A stretch of DNA of 64,000 nucleotides from Apus apus (GCF_020740795.1 NC_067287.1:34589501-34653500), one strand, 5' to 3'; shown: positions 27,501-38,200, counted from the first letter of the stretch. Notes: generated from the sequence alone by a model not told the origin. A program made the numbers and translations.

Positions 27501-30500
27501 TTTTATTTTGTTCTGGGTGGATTTGTTTGGAAAGAAAGAATCTAGTAGGTACATGGTACAGAGCTGTTGAGCATGCTGCTGTCCATCTTTACAAGCTTTT
27601 GAAACTAAAGAGGTCATAAAATGCATTTGAATTTACTTCCAAGTAAAGCAGGATTTTGTTCTAAAAGTTTTAAGAGAGTGGATCACTTGGGGTAAATTAC
27701 ATATGAATTGTGAATTGTTGGCAGCTGTATTTCATGTGGCTGCAATACAGGCTGGTTGATGGTCATTATGGGCCATGTCTGTGAAGAGAGGAGATATTAA
27801 AGTCTGGTTTTCTTTCTTCTGTATTACCTCTTTCACATAGGCTGGCAGAAAATGGGAATGAGGGGAACCTGCTATTTTTAATGGGCAGGGACTCTTGTTT
27901 GCAAGCTGTGAAAGATGTGGCATTCTGGGGAGCATGACCTCTGGACTGGCTTTGCATTTGCATGTGGTCTCAGTTCACTGGTGACCATGAGACAAGTGAA
28001 GAGCCCTTTAAAGGCAACTACTGGTCCTAAGCAACATAAGGCAAAAAGAAAGGGTAAGGCAGGAAACAATTAGCTGGGTCATCAGGTCAAGATCAGGAGT
28101 GTTTGGAGTTCAGAAAGAGTAGAGCAGATTGGTGCTGGGTCACTGGACAGAGAACAAAAAAGTTAAGAGCCTGTGATCTGGCAGAAGAAGTGATACAAGA
28201 AGTTCTAATCCACATTCACATTTTGTGAAGGGTTGAGAGTGGCAAATTAAGTTTGGTCATCTGTACTGCAAAGTAGCCAAAGAGGGAGAAGTGACAGCTT
28301 GAGGGAGAAAGAAAGCATGCAGTGACTGAATGAAATCTATCTCTACCGGAAAGGGCAAAGGGGAAGGCATCTTAAAGCCCAACTTAAACAGAACTGGTAC
28401 ATAAATTCCTGGTGGTCACCATACTCTTTTGAGGCATACTAAGCTACCTGAGGGGAGAATGAAGTAATGAAGTGAAGAGCTGGGGGCAGGGACATTGCTG
28501 GAGTTCAGCTAAGCTTTTGATAATGGACTGTGCAAAATGCTAATCCCAGAGGTCACCAAGAATGGGTTGGGGGTGACCTGCATTGTCTGCTGCTGCTAAC
28601 TAGCTCTTTGTGACGTTTACCCAGTCATTCGGGCTAAAGTCAAGGAGGTGAAGACCAAATGCCATGATGTCACTGCAGTTGTGGAAGTAAAGGAGATCCT
28701 AAAATCTTCTCTGGTGAACATCCCAAAGGATACTGTCAACCTTCACACGAACTCTGGCTGCCTGTGCCCCCCGCTCAGCGCCAACGAGGAGTACATCATT
28801 ATGGGCTATGAAGATGAGGAGCGCTCCAGGTAGCTCTTGCTGCATTGGCCTTGGATCATATTGGTTGTGGTTTGTTCCCCTTCCTGTAAAGCTGAACTTG
28901 AGAGCCACCAGGAAATGAAAACTTGGTGTGACTCTCTGTACATCTCCTTAACGGCGTCTGGGAGGGACAAACCTCTCTGCAGGCTCTGAGTTGAGTCTTG
29001 CATGCTTTGGGTTGTGTAGCTCATGCACACTTGTTGGTGGAGTAACTGGTTGTCTCCACTGTGTAGGTTACTCTTGGTGGAAGGCTCCATAGCTGAGAAG
29101 TGGAAGGATCGTCTTGGTAAAAAAGTAAAGGTAAGAGAATCTCTCATCAGAAGTCAAAGATTGGAGATACCATGAAACATCTACCTCATCTTTTAAAAAA
29201 TGTGTGCTGACCCCGTTAATAATTATCAAGTATCAAAAATGAACTTGGTATATTATTTGCTATAGTACTTGGAAATGCATCCTGAATAAACTAAAGGATT
29301 ACCCGAATGTACACCAGTGTAGCAGCAATCAAAGCCCTGTCCCAAAAAAGCCAACAGCAGGAGTGTTTGAAGTCTATAGGCAAACTGTATCCTGCAATTA
29401 GGATCCTTCATTGGGATACTAATTTAAAAAAAAAAGAGCTTTACAAATGTCATGTCATGTCACCAACCATTTCTCATCACCATCTCCTTTTCCAAAAGCA
29501 TCATCAGTTGTACCAGCTATAGTTCTGTCTCTTTGTACTGCAGTTGCTATTACCTGGCAAAGTAAATAATTTAAAAAATTAATAAAAATAACTTGACTGT
29601 TCATCGTGCTTACCCAAGAGATTGCACAGGTAGAATCATAGAATTACAGGGGTTGGAAGGGACCTCTAGAGGTCATGTAGTCTAACCCCCTCTGCCAAAG
29701 CAGGATCATCTAGGGCAAGTCACACAGGACTGGATTCAGGTGGGTTTTGAATGTCTCCAGAGAAAGACACTCCACAACTCCTGTAGGCAGCCTGTTCCAG
29801 GCCTCTGTCACCCCTCACAGTGAAGAAGTTTCTCCTCATGTTGAGGTGGAACTTCCTATGTTTTAGCTTATACCCATAGCTCCTTGTCCTGTTACCGGGC
29901 ACCACTGAAAAGAGACTGGCCCCTTCACCTTGACACCCACCCCTCAGATATTTGTAGACATTAATAAGATCCCCTCTCAGCCTTCTCTTCTCTACACTAA
30001 ACAACCCCAGGTCTCTCAGCCTTTCTTCACAAGAGAGACACTCAGGTCCCTTAATCATCCTCGTAGCTCTCTGTTGGACTCTCCACTAGATCCTTGTCTC
30101 TTGAATATAACCAAAACTGGTTATAATATTCCACGTGTGCTCTCACCAGGGTAGAGCAGAGGGGGAGGAGAACCTCCCTAGACCTGCTGGACACACCTTA
30201 ATGCCTATTTTCATTAGGAATAATTTCATTTTCAAGTTATTCCTGAGAAGGTGAGATGCTTTTCTGCTGCAGCTGTTGTGCCTTGTCTCATTGCCTTCCT
30301 TCACAGAGGCTACAAGAAAGCCTGGAAGTGTTTTTTTCCTGTTTTAAATGACTTTTAGTGATAACCTCACATTCCACCACTGGAGCTCCCATGTGCTGGA
30401 AACAACCACGGCCTGTTTGTTTGTTTGTTGCTGCTGTTTGTAAACACATTGAGTTGCTTTACGTCTGATTGATGACTTCTTCTGTCATCTCTCTTGTCAT

Positions 30501-30633
30501 TCCTTTGCCTTTGGATCCGCAGCGCTGGGATCAGAAGCTCCGACACCTTGGGAAGGGGAAGGGGGAGCCCGGACACAGCGACCTGGCTCCGAAGCCCGGC
30601 AGAGCCAGCAGTGCCCGACAAGCACGGAGTTAG
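12086..30633 (+). CDS. FRZB: FRZB: secreted frizzled-related protein 3 (six coding exons)
   Basis: FRZB is a secreted Wnt antagonist. Its frizzled-type cysteine-rich domain (CRD) binds Wnt ligands outside the cell, limiting signalling in cartilage, limb and other tissues. Coding sequence: join(12086..12539, 21386..21433, 25865..25930, 28625..28829, 29067..29130, 30523..30633), 948 nt, 315 residues plus TAG; human FRZB is 325. Seen in the translation: signal peptide about residues 1-25 with a Leu/Ala-rich core; CRD from C27 to C139 with all ten expected cysteines (27, 35, 72, 81, 88, 100, 104, 111, 128, 139); linker about 140-168; netrin-like domain from about C170, with C172, C202, C235 and C237; basic C-terminal tail. 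Motifs such as [16 protein letters not shown] and [20 protein letters not shown] are diagnostic for FRZB among the sFRPs. The ATG at 12086 was chosen because it opens the signal peptide and has a purine at -3. No frameshift or internal stop is present, so the gene appears intact. Confidence 0.97.
12540..21385 (+). other. FRZB: FRZB intron 1 (8.8 kb)
   Basis: Donor GTGAGT at 12540; acceptor TTTGCCAG ending at 21385. The first 311 nt stay in frame with exon 1. The next kilobase or so is still GC-rich and the remainder is AT-rich unique DNA. No CR1 fragment, coding exon or RNA gene was recognised. Small T-rich or A-rich tracts occur near 17409, 19640, 20210 and 20720. As the largest intron it is a natural place for enhancers, though none can be pointed out from this sequence alone. 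Confidence 0.85.
12949..12954 (+). terminator. FRZB: Intronic poly(A) signal AATAAA shortly after exon 1
   Basis: Canonical hexamer in intron 1, 95 nt past the TAA (12851-12853) that closes the open frame running through from exon 1. It is followed by a G/T-containing stretch about 10-25 nt downstream. If used, it would end a short FRZB transcript encoding the CRD with an unrelated tail. Use of the site is unproven. Confidence 0.35.
21386..21433 (+). CDS. FRZB: FRZB exon 2: linker
   Basis: A 48-nt exon with acceptor TTTGCCAG and donor GTGAGT. Joined to the last base of exon 1 it reads [16 protein letters not shown] (residues 152-167), matching the characteristic FRZB linker between the CRD and the netrin-like domain (DFPMDSSNGNCRGA in human). 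It keeps phase 1 at both ends. Confidence 0.96.
21434..25864 (+). other. FRZB: FRZB intron 2 (4.4 kb)
   Basis: Donor GTGAGT, acceptor CTTCGCAG. AT-rich unique sequence with one long pyrimidine tract (23006-23039). No interspersed repeat or additional exon was recognised. Confidence 0.85.
23006..23039 (+). repeat. Poly-T tract in FRZB intron 2
   Basis: A 34-base pyrimidine tract that ends in 22 uninterrupted thymines, with only two cytosines before them. No recognisable retrosequence lies beside it, so it is best read as a simple repeat. Its length may be unstable or mis-sequenced. Confidence 0.85.
25865..25930 (+). CDS. FRZB: FRZB exon 3: start of netrin-like domain
   Basis: A 66-nt exon between acceptor CTTCGCAG and donor GTAAGA, phase 1 on both sides. 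It encodes residues 168-189, beginning [15 protein letters not shown], with the paired cysteines C170 and C172 that open the netrin-like module, and ending RNNYNY. It corresponds closely to the mammalian SERCKCKPIRATQKTY segment. Confidence 0.97.
25931..28624 (+). other. FRZB: FRZB intron 3 (2.7 kb) with CR1
   Basis: Donor GTAAGA, acceptor GTTTACCCAG. It contains one antisense CR1 fragment (about 26406-27140); the rest is unique non-coding sequence with no additional exon seen. Confidence 0.85.
26406..27140 (-). mobile_element. CR1 LINE 3' fragment in FRZB intron 3, antisense
   Basis: About 735 bp of CR1 on the minus strand. The plus strand begins with the terminal block 'agaatcatagactggtttgg' and runs through 'aggctgaacaaccccaactc', 'gaggtgctccagccctctaa' and 'ttgagcttctcatcaaccaa', ending near the CR1 segment 'gccctgacccaggtgctgga'. 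Translation of the minus strand gives remnants of the reverse-transcriptase ORF such as [11 protein letters not shown] and [10 protein letters not shown]. It is disrupted by stops and indels and is inactive. It is inserted opposite to FRZB transcription. Confidence 0.93.
28625..28829 (+). CDS. FRZB: FRZB exon 4: netrin-like domain core
   Basis: A 205-nt exon, acceptor TTTACCCAG, entering in phase 1 and leaving in phase 2 (AG|G, donor GTAGCT at 28830). It encodes residues 190-257 and part of R258, including [21 protein letters not shown]202, the SGCLCPPL cysteine pair C235 and C237, and [15 protein letters not shown]. Near-identity to mammalian FRZB in this stretch makes the gene assignment secure. 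The GTAGCT donor is weaker than the others but keeps the frame exactly. Confidence 0.97.
29067..29130 (+). CDS. FRZB: FRZB exon 5: end of netrin-like domain
   Basis: A 64-nt exon after a very short intron 4 (237 bp), acceptor CACTGTGTAG, donor GTAAGA. It completes R258 and encodes [21 protein letters not shown] (residues 259-279), the last conserved part of the netrin-like module. Confidence 0.97.
29131..30522 (+). other. FRZB: FRZB intron 5 (1.4 kb) with CR1
   Basis: Donor GTAAGA, acceptor TTGGATCCGCAG. About 575 bp of it is an antisense CR1 fragment, and a short (GTTT)n run lies near 30415-30429. No other exon was seen. Confidence 0.85.
29631..30205 (-). mobile_element. CR1 LINE 3' fragment in FRZB intron 5, antisense
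   Basis: On the plus strand it starts with 'tagaatcatagaattacagg' and 'ggttggaagggacctctaga', and continues to 'agggtagagcagagggggag'. The minus strand still reads recognisable CR1 reverse-transcriptase C-terminal protein ([39 protein letters not shown], then [20 protein letters not shown]). It looks like a different CR1 subfamily from the intron 3 copy, with the 'gaaagacactccacaactcc' version of the tail. It is degraded and inactive. Confidence 0.93.
30523..30633 (+). CDS. FRZB: FRZB exon 6 (coding part): basic C-terminal tail
   Basis: Encodes residues 280-315 and the TAG stop at 30631-30633. It opens with [10 protein letters not shown], the conserved post-netrin motif (RWDMKLRHLG in human), then a Lys/Gly/Pro-rich tail ending SSARQARS. 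The tail is shorter than the Ser/Asn-rich human one and unlike it, but it keeps the terminal RQAR motif, so the stop is believable. Confidence 0.95.
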   Translation, partial: RWDQKLRHLGKGKGEPGHSDLAPKPGRASSARQARS

Positions 30634-31183
30634 ATGTGGGATGCCCTAGGTTGACATGCAGTGGACTATCTACCAAGACTTCCTTGTTGAAGCAGCAGAG
30701 GAGAAATTGCACTATTGCACGTTATATTCTATTGTTTACTACAAAATAATGTTTTAGCTTATATTAGTTTTTATTCTCCCTCTTGTTTTCTGCCTTTTTT
30801 TTTTTTTGGATGTGTGCAAACTCTGGAAATACCTTTTTTTTTTTCTTTTACTGAGAATTGTAGAAAACTGCCCTGACGAGGTGGGGAAAGATAAGGACAT
30901 GCTGAATTTACCCTTTTGTCTTCTGAATCTTCTTAGGGAAAAAATTCTGGTGCAGGCAGGAATGAGATCTGGCGAAGACTGTTGCTTACAGTCATGACTC
31001 TCACTGGCTTCCTCCTCTCACTTTTCTGGTCACTGTTTGCTGGAACTCAGCATGTTGGGGGGAGGCTGTTGATGGGTTCTGAAGTGTTTAGTTGTTGGTT
31101 TTTTTTATTCTGAAATATATAAAGAAACAATCTTCAGAGAACTGTTTTAATCAGTACACCTTTGTTAAGTTTTCTTACTCATA

Positions 31184-31189
31184 AATAAA
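31184..31189 (+). terminator. FRZB: Candidate proximal FRZB poly(A) signal
   Basis: AATAAA 551 nt after the stop codon, followed within about 15 nt by a GT-containing stretch (cttgtgtaag). It could be used for a shorter 3' UTR. Confidence 0.4.
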
Positions 31190-31516
31190 CCACTTGTGTA
31201 AGCCGAAGTCTAATTAAAATACTTCCTGTGACTTCCTGCTTGTACACAGGGGACCTGGGTTTTCCAGTCCTCTGGACTTTGCAGGAATGGTTGTATAGCT
31301 CTGTTGCCGCGGGACGTAATTTATAGTAGACTTTTTTTTTTGTAATGGCAGTTTTTTCCCCTTTTCTCCCTTTTCTCTGCAGAGTTGTAGGAGTAGACAG
31401 ATTCACCAGGCCTGCTTCTCAGTACAGGTCTGCACTTTATCCTTTTGATTTTGTGGTGTTATTCTTAAATCCCTGCCTACATCAAGAAGTGTTCGATGCT
31501 CTAGTAAAATATGCCC

Positions 31517-31522
31517 AATAAA
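31517..31522 (+). terminator. FRZB: Candidate main FRZB poly(A) signal
   Basis: AATAAA 884 nt after the stop codon with a T/G-rich element (ttgtagttgtc) just downstream. It gives a 3' UTR close to the usual length for FRZB. Confidence 0.5.
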
Positions 31523-31540
31523 AAAATTGTAGTTGTCAAC

Positions 31541-34500
31541 ACAGACCTACCCTAAGTTGTGAACTAACATGGTATTTTTAAAATTACTGTTCAAATATGT
31601 AAAACCATAAAAAAAGTTCAATTTTGTGCTTTTACAGAGTCCTTTGCAGATAGTGCCAGCATACTTCTGTTCTCCTTTTCTCTCATGCTCAAAAGAAATA
31701 AATCAAAATGGGCTCAAAGAACAGTCCTCTTTGATGTAGGCTGCAGAGTGGAACCCACTCTACTTAAGATTCAAATGGCTGTTATGCTCTCAGCTGTCAG
31801 TATTAAGTGCATTAGGGCTGCCTTGCATTAAGAAAGCAGTTGTTAGGTATTTTAAAAATATAATAACTTCACACAAATATTTTGGCATATTGGATAATGC
31901 TATTTTAAGGTTTCAGTTAATAACCAGAGACTCTAGGGCAGGTACCAAGCAAGCTAAAATGTAGAACTGTTTCCTGCAACACTCAGGATCTTTTTTGTTT
32001 TTTAAATTAAAAATAAAGGGTTCATTTAGGTGAAAGGCTGGCTCTGAGGGCTAAGAGTGGTGGAATATCAGGTCTCCAGCTAGTTCTGTTTCCTCAGGGT
32101 AGTGCATGGGCAGGCTAAGAAGCTGTGGAAAGACTTTCAAAGAGGAAGCCGAATTAGGAGAGTAATTTAAACAGCAGCAACCACAAAGCAATTCCAGTTT
32201 GGAAACATGGCTCTGGTGTATTTTCGACATTGTAGTTTGGTGCTTCCATTGTCATCTGGTCTGTCACTTGGTCCCTGTGTTTTCCAGCCATGCCAGCAGC
32301 GAGCAGGTCTCTGCCAGTGGTGGTCACAGTAGGTATGGCAAGATGAACATTGTCACTGAAGCAGCATGTCCCATGAAGCCCACTGCTGATCACGTGTAAT
32401 TACTGGGATTTGGACTGCCTTGTGGTTCTTGCAGGGCTCTGTTCTTCCCCCACAGCCTGGCTATCACTTGCTTGAGGACAACATTACCTTAGGTAGCTGT
32501 AGAGTGGCATGGCCTTGATAGTGTGTCCCTTTTAAATGGCCATCCACGTGCTGAGGGAAAAGCTGGTTTCCCTCTGTCTCCCAAGCTCCTCTTTGACAGT
32601 ACAGAGACAGTATATGGCTTTTAATCTACCCGTTTTACCTGCAGTGAAATGACTTGAGGGTCTTGCTCCATCTTTTATGAAGACCTTTGTAGCTAGGCCA
32701 GAGTGCTCTGTGATTATTATGAGCATTTACTTGTTCCCCTTGCAAGCACAAAGACTTTGTTTTTTCAGAACTCGTTTGTTTGGAGGCAGCACTAAAAGCC
32801 TCTAAAAGGAGCACAAACAAAACCAGCTCATTAATTGTGCACGACGTGGTTATTTTACTGGGTGATGCACATACCTACGTGTCTGCATGTGACCAAGTGT
32901 CATGGGATGTATAGGAGGGTTGATTGAAACCATGCCTTTCCCACATCTGGGTTGTATTAGTCCAGAGAGAAAATATGCAGCTTAAAACCTCTGTGGATAA
33001 TTAGCCTGACATGTTGCTTATCGGAAGGGTCCCCTTCCTGGTGCTGCTTTGCAGAGGAGAAGGCAGGAGGAATAAACACCCAAGATGCTTATTTGCAAGC
33101 TATGTCTGGCAGGGGTAGACTCATGGTTTTGATAAACCTGTGCTGGACAAGTTCGCAACGGTATGAAATTTCAGCCTGGGTGTTATTATTGCGGTGTAGA
33201 ATTCCTGCTGTTAAAGCCAGTAGCAAGCAGAGTCAGTCTGGTGAGAACAGCTTTCCCATGGATGCGATGAGAGCAGCAGGGTTCAGTGGAGCAGGGCTGC
33301 AGGGAGAGGCGGTGCCAGCAGGAGCCCCAGGGCCTCCTGCTCTCAGAAAGCCTTTGTTCAGAGGAGAATGCCAAATCACCATCTTGAGGGGGTGTGGCAG
33401 CGGCAGGGGGGGCAAGTGGAAGGGGAAGATGTCAGTGGTTTTGGAGGGAGGATAAGGTATCAGCCTGTAGAACAGGACTCAGCTGGACTAAGTTTTGTTT
33501 CTTTTTATATGATTCTAGCATATTGAGCCTGAGAAAAGCATCAGTCAAGTGGGATGAAATGTGTCTGCGCTGAGTTTACACCCTGGGCAAATCCAGTGCC
33601 TGCTGGAAGAGGTGAGCTGTGAGGGACCCAGGTTTGAGGGGCTGCCAGTGCTACTCTTTGGTTCCCTTCATGTTGCTGCCATTCTGTAAGATGCCAAATT
33701 CCGTACCTTGAGGGTGTCTGTATTTTAAATTCTGCAGGTAAGTCAATGAGATAGTAAGAATGAATGAACAAATGGACATTATGTGCTGGGAAAGCAATAC
33801 AGCTGGGGGCACTTAAATCCAGCTGTGGGAGAGATTTACTAGCCACAGTTGTTTTCTTTTCCCTCACATGGAATAGCCCAAGCCCCACATGGGCTGGTAA
33901 TGCCTGCTCCTGGCACAGTTCTGAGTCTGCAGGGCACATGGAGCTGGGACCCCTGGCTTGCCTCCCACTTTCTGGTAGTGCTCTAAAACGAATAGAAATA
34001 CCTTTGCGTTGTGTGTAGGGACAGTACAATAGCCCCCTGTCCTGTAGGAGAGAGCTTAAGTCATTCTGTGATCTATGGGAGGGGGCTTTTCATTTCCTCC
34101 ATAACATGACACAGATTATGTGGCTGTTGTTGGCTGTGGACAGTGGTGTTGGAGCACAGGCAGATGCAAGCTCTGGCAGCAATTGCTGTCTTGCTGCAGG
34201 TGAGCTGTGCCCAGTTATTTCTTCACATTCTGAGCTTTGCAAGCCTTTGGCAGTAAAGGAATGGGCAGAGGAAAGAGAACAAAGCTAAACCATCCCTGCA
34301 GTGCTGTTGCCCTTTCCTGAGGATCAACACCAGAGCTGTGTGCACAGTGTGTGTTCCCAAACGGTCGTGGCACCACAGTGTTAATGATGAGACCAAAACG
34401 CAAGTTATCCCAAAAGCTCTTTTGTAACTGCATCCTCTGCAGTGTCAGTGGCCAGGCACTGCTAGGACTGAGATCAGCAGCAAAACGCCTTTGGGCTTGA

Positions 34501-35000
34501 TCTTTGTCAAAATGTTCCTGTTCTCTGTACTTGCGGGGGAGAGAGGATAAAAAAGTAGCTTTGTTTTCTGCAGGGTTCTTGGCGGGATGTTTTTGCCCAC
34601 TCCTCTGACCTGTCACCCCGGGGACTGCAGCCCCCTTATCCTGAGCACTGGGTTAACTAGTACCTCATTCTTCCTGTGCTTCCCAACCTCTGGAGAGCAT
34701 CAGCGTGTTCTCTAGACCTGGAGCTGCCTGGCACGAGGCTCCCCAGATATGCAGTGCAACCCTGGTGTTTCACTTCATGCTGGTGAAAGGTGTGTAGGTG
34801 CAGAATTCCCCGAGCCACAGCAGGAGCAGTAACTGTTCAGATGGGCAGCCTCTCTACGCTTCTGAAATGGGGCAGAGGAGGATGCAGGAAATCCTGAGGC
34901 TGAATCACTCCCTCAGTAATTCCCTATGTCTGAGCCCACACTATGCAGTGAATCCCAGGGGGATAACCTCTTGTCAGTGCCACCTGAGCCCTCTGTTCAG
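31541..35000. other. Gene-free stretch downstream of FRZB
   Basis: Unique non-coding DNA directly after the FRZB 3' UTR. It contains two further AATAAA hexamers (31697, 32012) and open frames of up to 162 codons that match no protein I know and show no splice context. No repeat or RNA gene was recognised. Confidence 0.6.
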
Positions 35001-35225
35001 TTAGACATCAGGAAGAAATTCTTCATTCTGAAGGTAATTAGGCACTGGCACAAGTTGTCCAGAGGAGTTGTGGATGGCCTGTCCCTGCAAGTGTTCAAGG
35101 CCAGGTTGGATGGGGTTTGGAGCAGCCTGGTCTAGTGGGAGGTGCTCCTGTCCACACTGGGGGGTTGGAACTAGGTGAGCTTTCAAGTCCTTTCCCACCC
35201 AAACCCTTCTGTGATGGTTCTGTTG
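35001..35225 (+). mobile_element. CR1 LINE 3' end, sense
   Basis: Sense CR1 tail. The plus strand encodes the final part of the CR1 reverse-transcriptase ORF almost uninterrupted: LDIRKKFFILKVIRHWHKLS, then VFKARLDGVWSSLV and stop at about 35135. The CR1 3' UTR follows ('ggttggaactaggtgagctt', 'ttcccacccaaacccttctg'). It is 5'-truncated to about 225 bp. Confidence 0.93.
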
Positions 35226-38200
35226 TGATCTGAGGTTGGGCATGGAGAACTGGGTAACTGCTGTGACCGCAGCACAGCTCTCAGTGTCTCTGTGAGCCCT
35301 GAATAAGCCTTGTCATGCAAGAGAGATTATTAGTTTAGAAGTAATCCCACGCTGGCAGGTATGGGGCTTCAGGCCAGCCAGCTGCTGTCCCACCTACTGC
35401 AGGGCTTCAGAGTCCAGAGTGATAATGAAGGGACAAAGGGAGAAATGGAAAAGGGGTGTCAGGAAAAAGGCAGCAGAAAGCACCCATGCCTCCGCACATC
35501 TGCACCTTCCATGGAACCCTCTGTGAGCAGCAGGTGTTTGCATCACGTTTGCTGCTCCTGGGGCCAGGTGGACACCAGGGCAACAGATGCCATGTGCTGG
35601 CAAGCACTGCTGAGCAGCCCTCCCCGAGGTAGGACCTGCAGTGAGCAATGTCTCTGGGGTGTTTGGTTTAGCTTTCTGGCTGTAAAATTAAGATGATAAT
35701 TTGTCACGGACAATTTCATCCCTGTGGCAATGAAAACACTGCTACAATGCTCTGCCAGGAGCAGCTGCAAGAGGTCTTGGGTCATTAGAAAAGCTCAGGA
35801 TCCTGGAGATGAAAGAATTTGTCACTGTGTAACTCAAGGCAGCATCACACCAACACAGGTAGCAATGGGACTGAATGCTTGTGTCATCAAGAGCTCTAAT
35901 ATTAGGACTTCCTAAATACTGGATGCTTGGCATAGCAAACATGATCTTCCTGTAAAAAATGTTGTGTGCAGTTACCTAGCAATGGAAATGGTGACTTGGA
36001 GACCGTTTGTGTAAGCCTGTATGGTCCATGGGGAAGACTGAACCTCTTTGTCCCCTGTATGGACCCATTTCTGTCCCAGGTGGTGTGGCTGCTTACAGCC
36101 CTCTCTTTGCACTGCTGAGATAGGGAAATCTGCACCACTTATGTATTTTAATTTGTCTTTTGCCCTAGACTGAGTATGCATAGCTGGACATTGGTCATCA
36201 CGTCTTACATCCATAATTCCAGCTCGTTCCAGCTTTTCCTTTTAGGAGGCTGTTTGTCCGAGTGAGTGTTCCTCCCCATGGCACAGAATAACCAGAGTTC
36301 TTCATCCCACACTCCAGTCTCCATCACCCAGGGGTGTCACAGAGAGTCTCCTGGTCCCTCCCCCTGCCCTGTGCTGATGCTGTTTTCCTGCTCCCCAGGG
36401 CCTTGCAGACCCTTTACCCTGGTGCCCTCTCTCCAACACCCCATCTGATGCTTCCTTAAGTCTTCCTTTCTGAGAGGATCTTCCCTCCTGTTGGCTGCTG
36501 GATGCCCAGCTTGATTTTCCCCTGACAGCTCTTCCTTTCTGCTTTCTTGTGACTTTTTGCCCTGCTCTCCCCTGCCTGTTTCCTGACTGCTTATCTCCCT
36601 TTATTCCGCTCATTGTCCCCCATTCCTGCAGCTGGAGCCAAGTGTCCCACCACTGGCTCATGGGTGAGCGGGGCGTTTGCTCCCTCCCATCAGCTTCTGT
36701 CCTCTTTCAAGACATTTAACAGCCAGACCCAGCTGGGGAGTGAAACTGAAATGCCCAGGAGCTCTTGGTACGTTGCTGACCCCCTGGCTGCCCTCGTGAT
36801 TGAATGGCAGATTTCTTCCCCCACCCCAAACTGCCAAGAAATGCAAGTGATTGAGCTACCGAGGGAGAGGTCTGGCTTCTCCTTGCCTTTGTGGGTGGAC
36901 CAAGTGTTCTTCCCCAGCTTTGCCCCTGGAAATGACTGCATCTGAAACTAGAGCAAAACAAAACAACCCCAGCCCCCAAACAGCTGGTACATAATATTTC
37001 AGGCTGTGAAGCTATTCACTTGCTAAATATTCCGGCTCAGGGCTTACAGCTTGGCAATGCAGGGTGAGGGCTTATCAGAAGTGTTGGGCAGCCTTCAGTA
37101 CCCCAGTACAGGACGGCCCTGGGATGATATCTTAATACTGGGAGGCCCAGTGCCCAGGGTGATCAGTTTCTCCTTGAGCACGAAACACAGCACCAGATGT
37201 TCTTAGAGAAAAAAAGGAAAAAGAGATGTTCATGTTTGCCAGTTGAATTTCAGTCTGTGTTTTTAGCACACTGATCCTTTTTTAATGTCACCGTGTGCCT
37301 GCAGCTGGCAGGAGGGTGGGCTCTGGAGGGGGCTGGGCAGGCCCTTCAGGCTCCAAGCTGTGCTGCAGAGATGTTCCCATCCACCCAGTGTCTGGCTGCT
37401 GTGATAACCATTCGGTATTATCAGCTGGCGCACAAAATATTCTCATGCTTTCCAGATATTTCCGGGAGTGATTTGGAAAGCCAAGAAGTGCCATTTTACC
37501 TTAAAAGGCCCTGAAGATCAGTCAGGCTTTTGGTCCTTCCCCTACTTGAAGTCACATTGTAAATGGGAAGCAAATGCTGATGCCCCCATTCCTGCCAACA
37601 TTATCCTGAAAACAGGTTAACTCAAAGGTCTTTAATCCTTGAATTTTCATGTTGAATCCCTGGTAACCCTTTCTTATCCATTGTAAAGTCACTGTTAATT
37701 CTCAGAAGACTGACTCCCCTCAGCTAAAATACTTTTTTGCTTTTGATGTCTTTCCCCATGATGTGCAGCTCTGACTTTCTGAGTATTTGTATGTCTCTGG
37801 AGCTTGATTTACATTTGTAACTAAGGCTTTGTGAGGGCTCCTGGGGAATGTGCTTGTTGACCCCGATGGCAAATAGGTTTCCCAGGGCTCTGCTGTGCCA
37901 GCCTGTGTGCTTGGAGGTGTAGGGACTTTCTCACCACTTCCTGTCCCTCTGGGACCAGCCAAATGTTTGGCTGCAGGAGACTTCATTCGTCTCCCTCAGG
38001 TGCTCTTGTCAGTGAGAGGGAAGTTTCTTCAGTGCTCTGTGCATGGGATGGAGAGAAATAATGGGAAGACTGAGCATCAGTTACACAAGACTGATGGGGA
38101 TTCTGTGTGCTCTCAGGGCTTTGATTTACATAAAATAATGGCTGGACTTTGCTGCCTGTACCAAACACCACTTGGGTGTGTCTAACTTACTCTCTACTGT

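Larger units (their letters stand above)
30634..31540 (+). other. FRZB: FRZB 3' UTR (inferred extent)
   Basis: AT-rich non-coding sequence after the stop codon with AATAAA hexamers at 31184-31189 and 31517-31522. A 3' UTR of about 0.9 kb, ending after the second signal, would match the length usual for this gene. Further hexamers at 31697-31702 and 32012-32017 allow longer forms. The exact end needs transcript data. Confidence 0.6.

Noticed and set aside
33541-34029. 162-codon minus-strand open frame downstream of FRZB
   Set aside because: Composition resembles translated non-coding DNA; no family, signal peptide or exon structure is visible.
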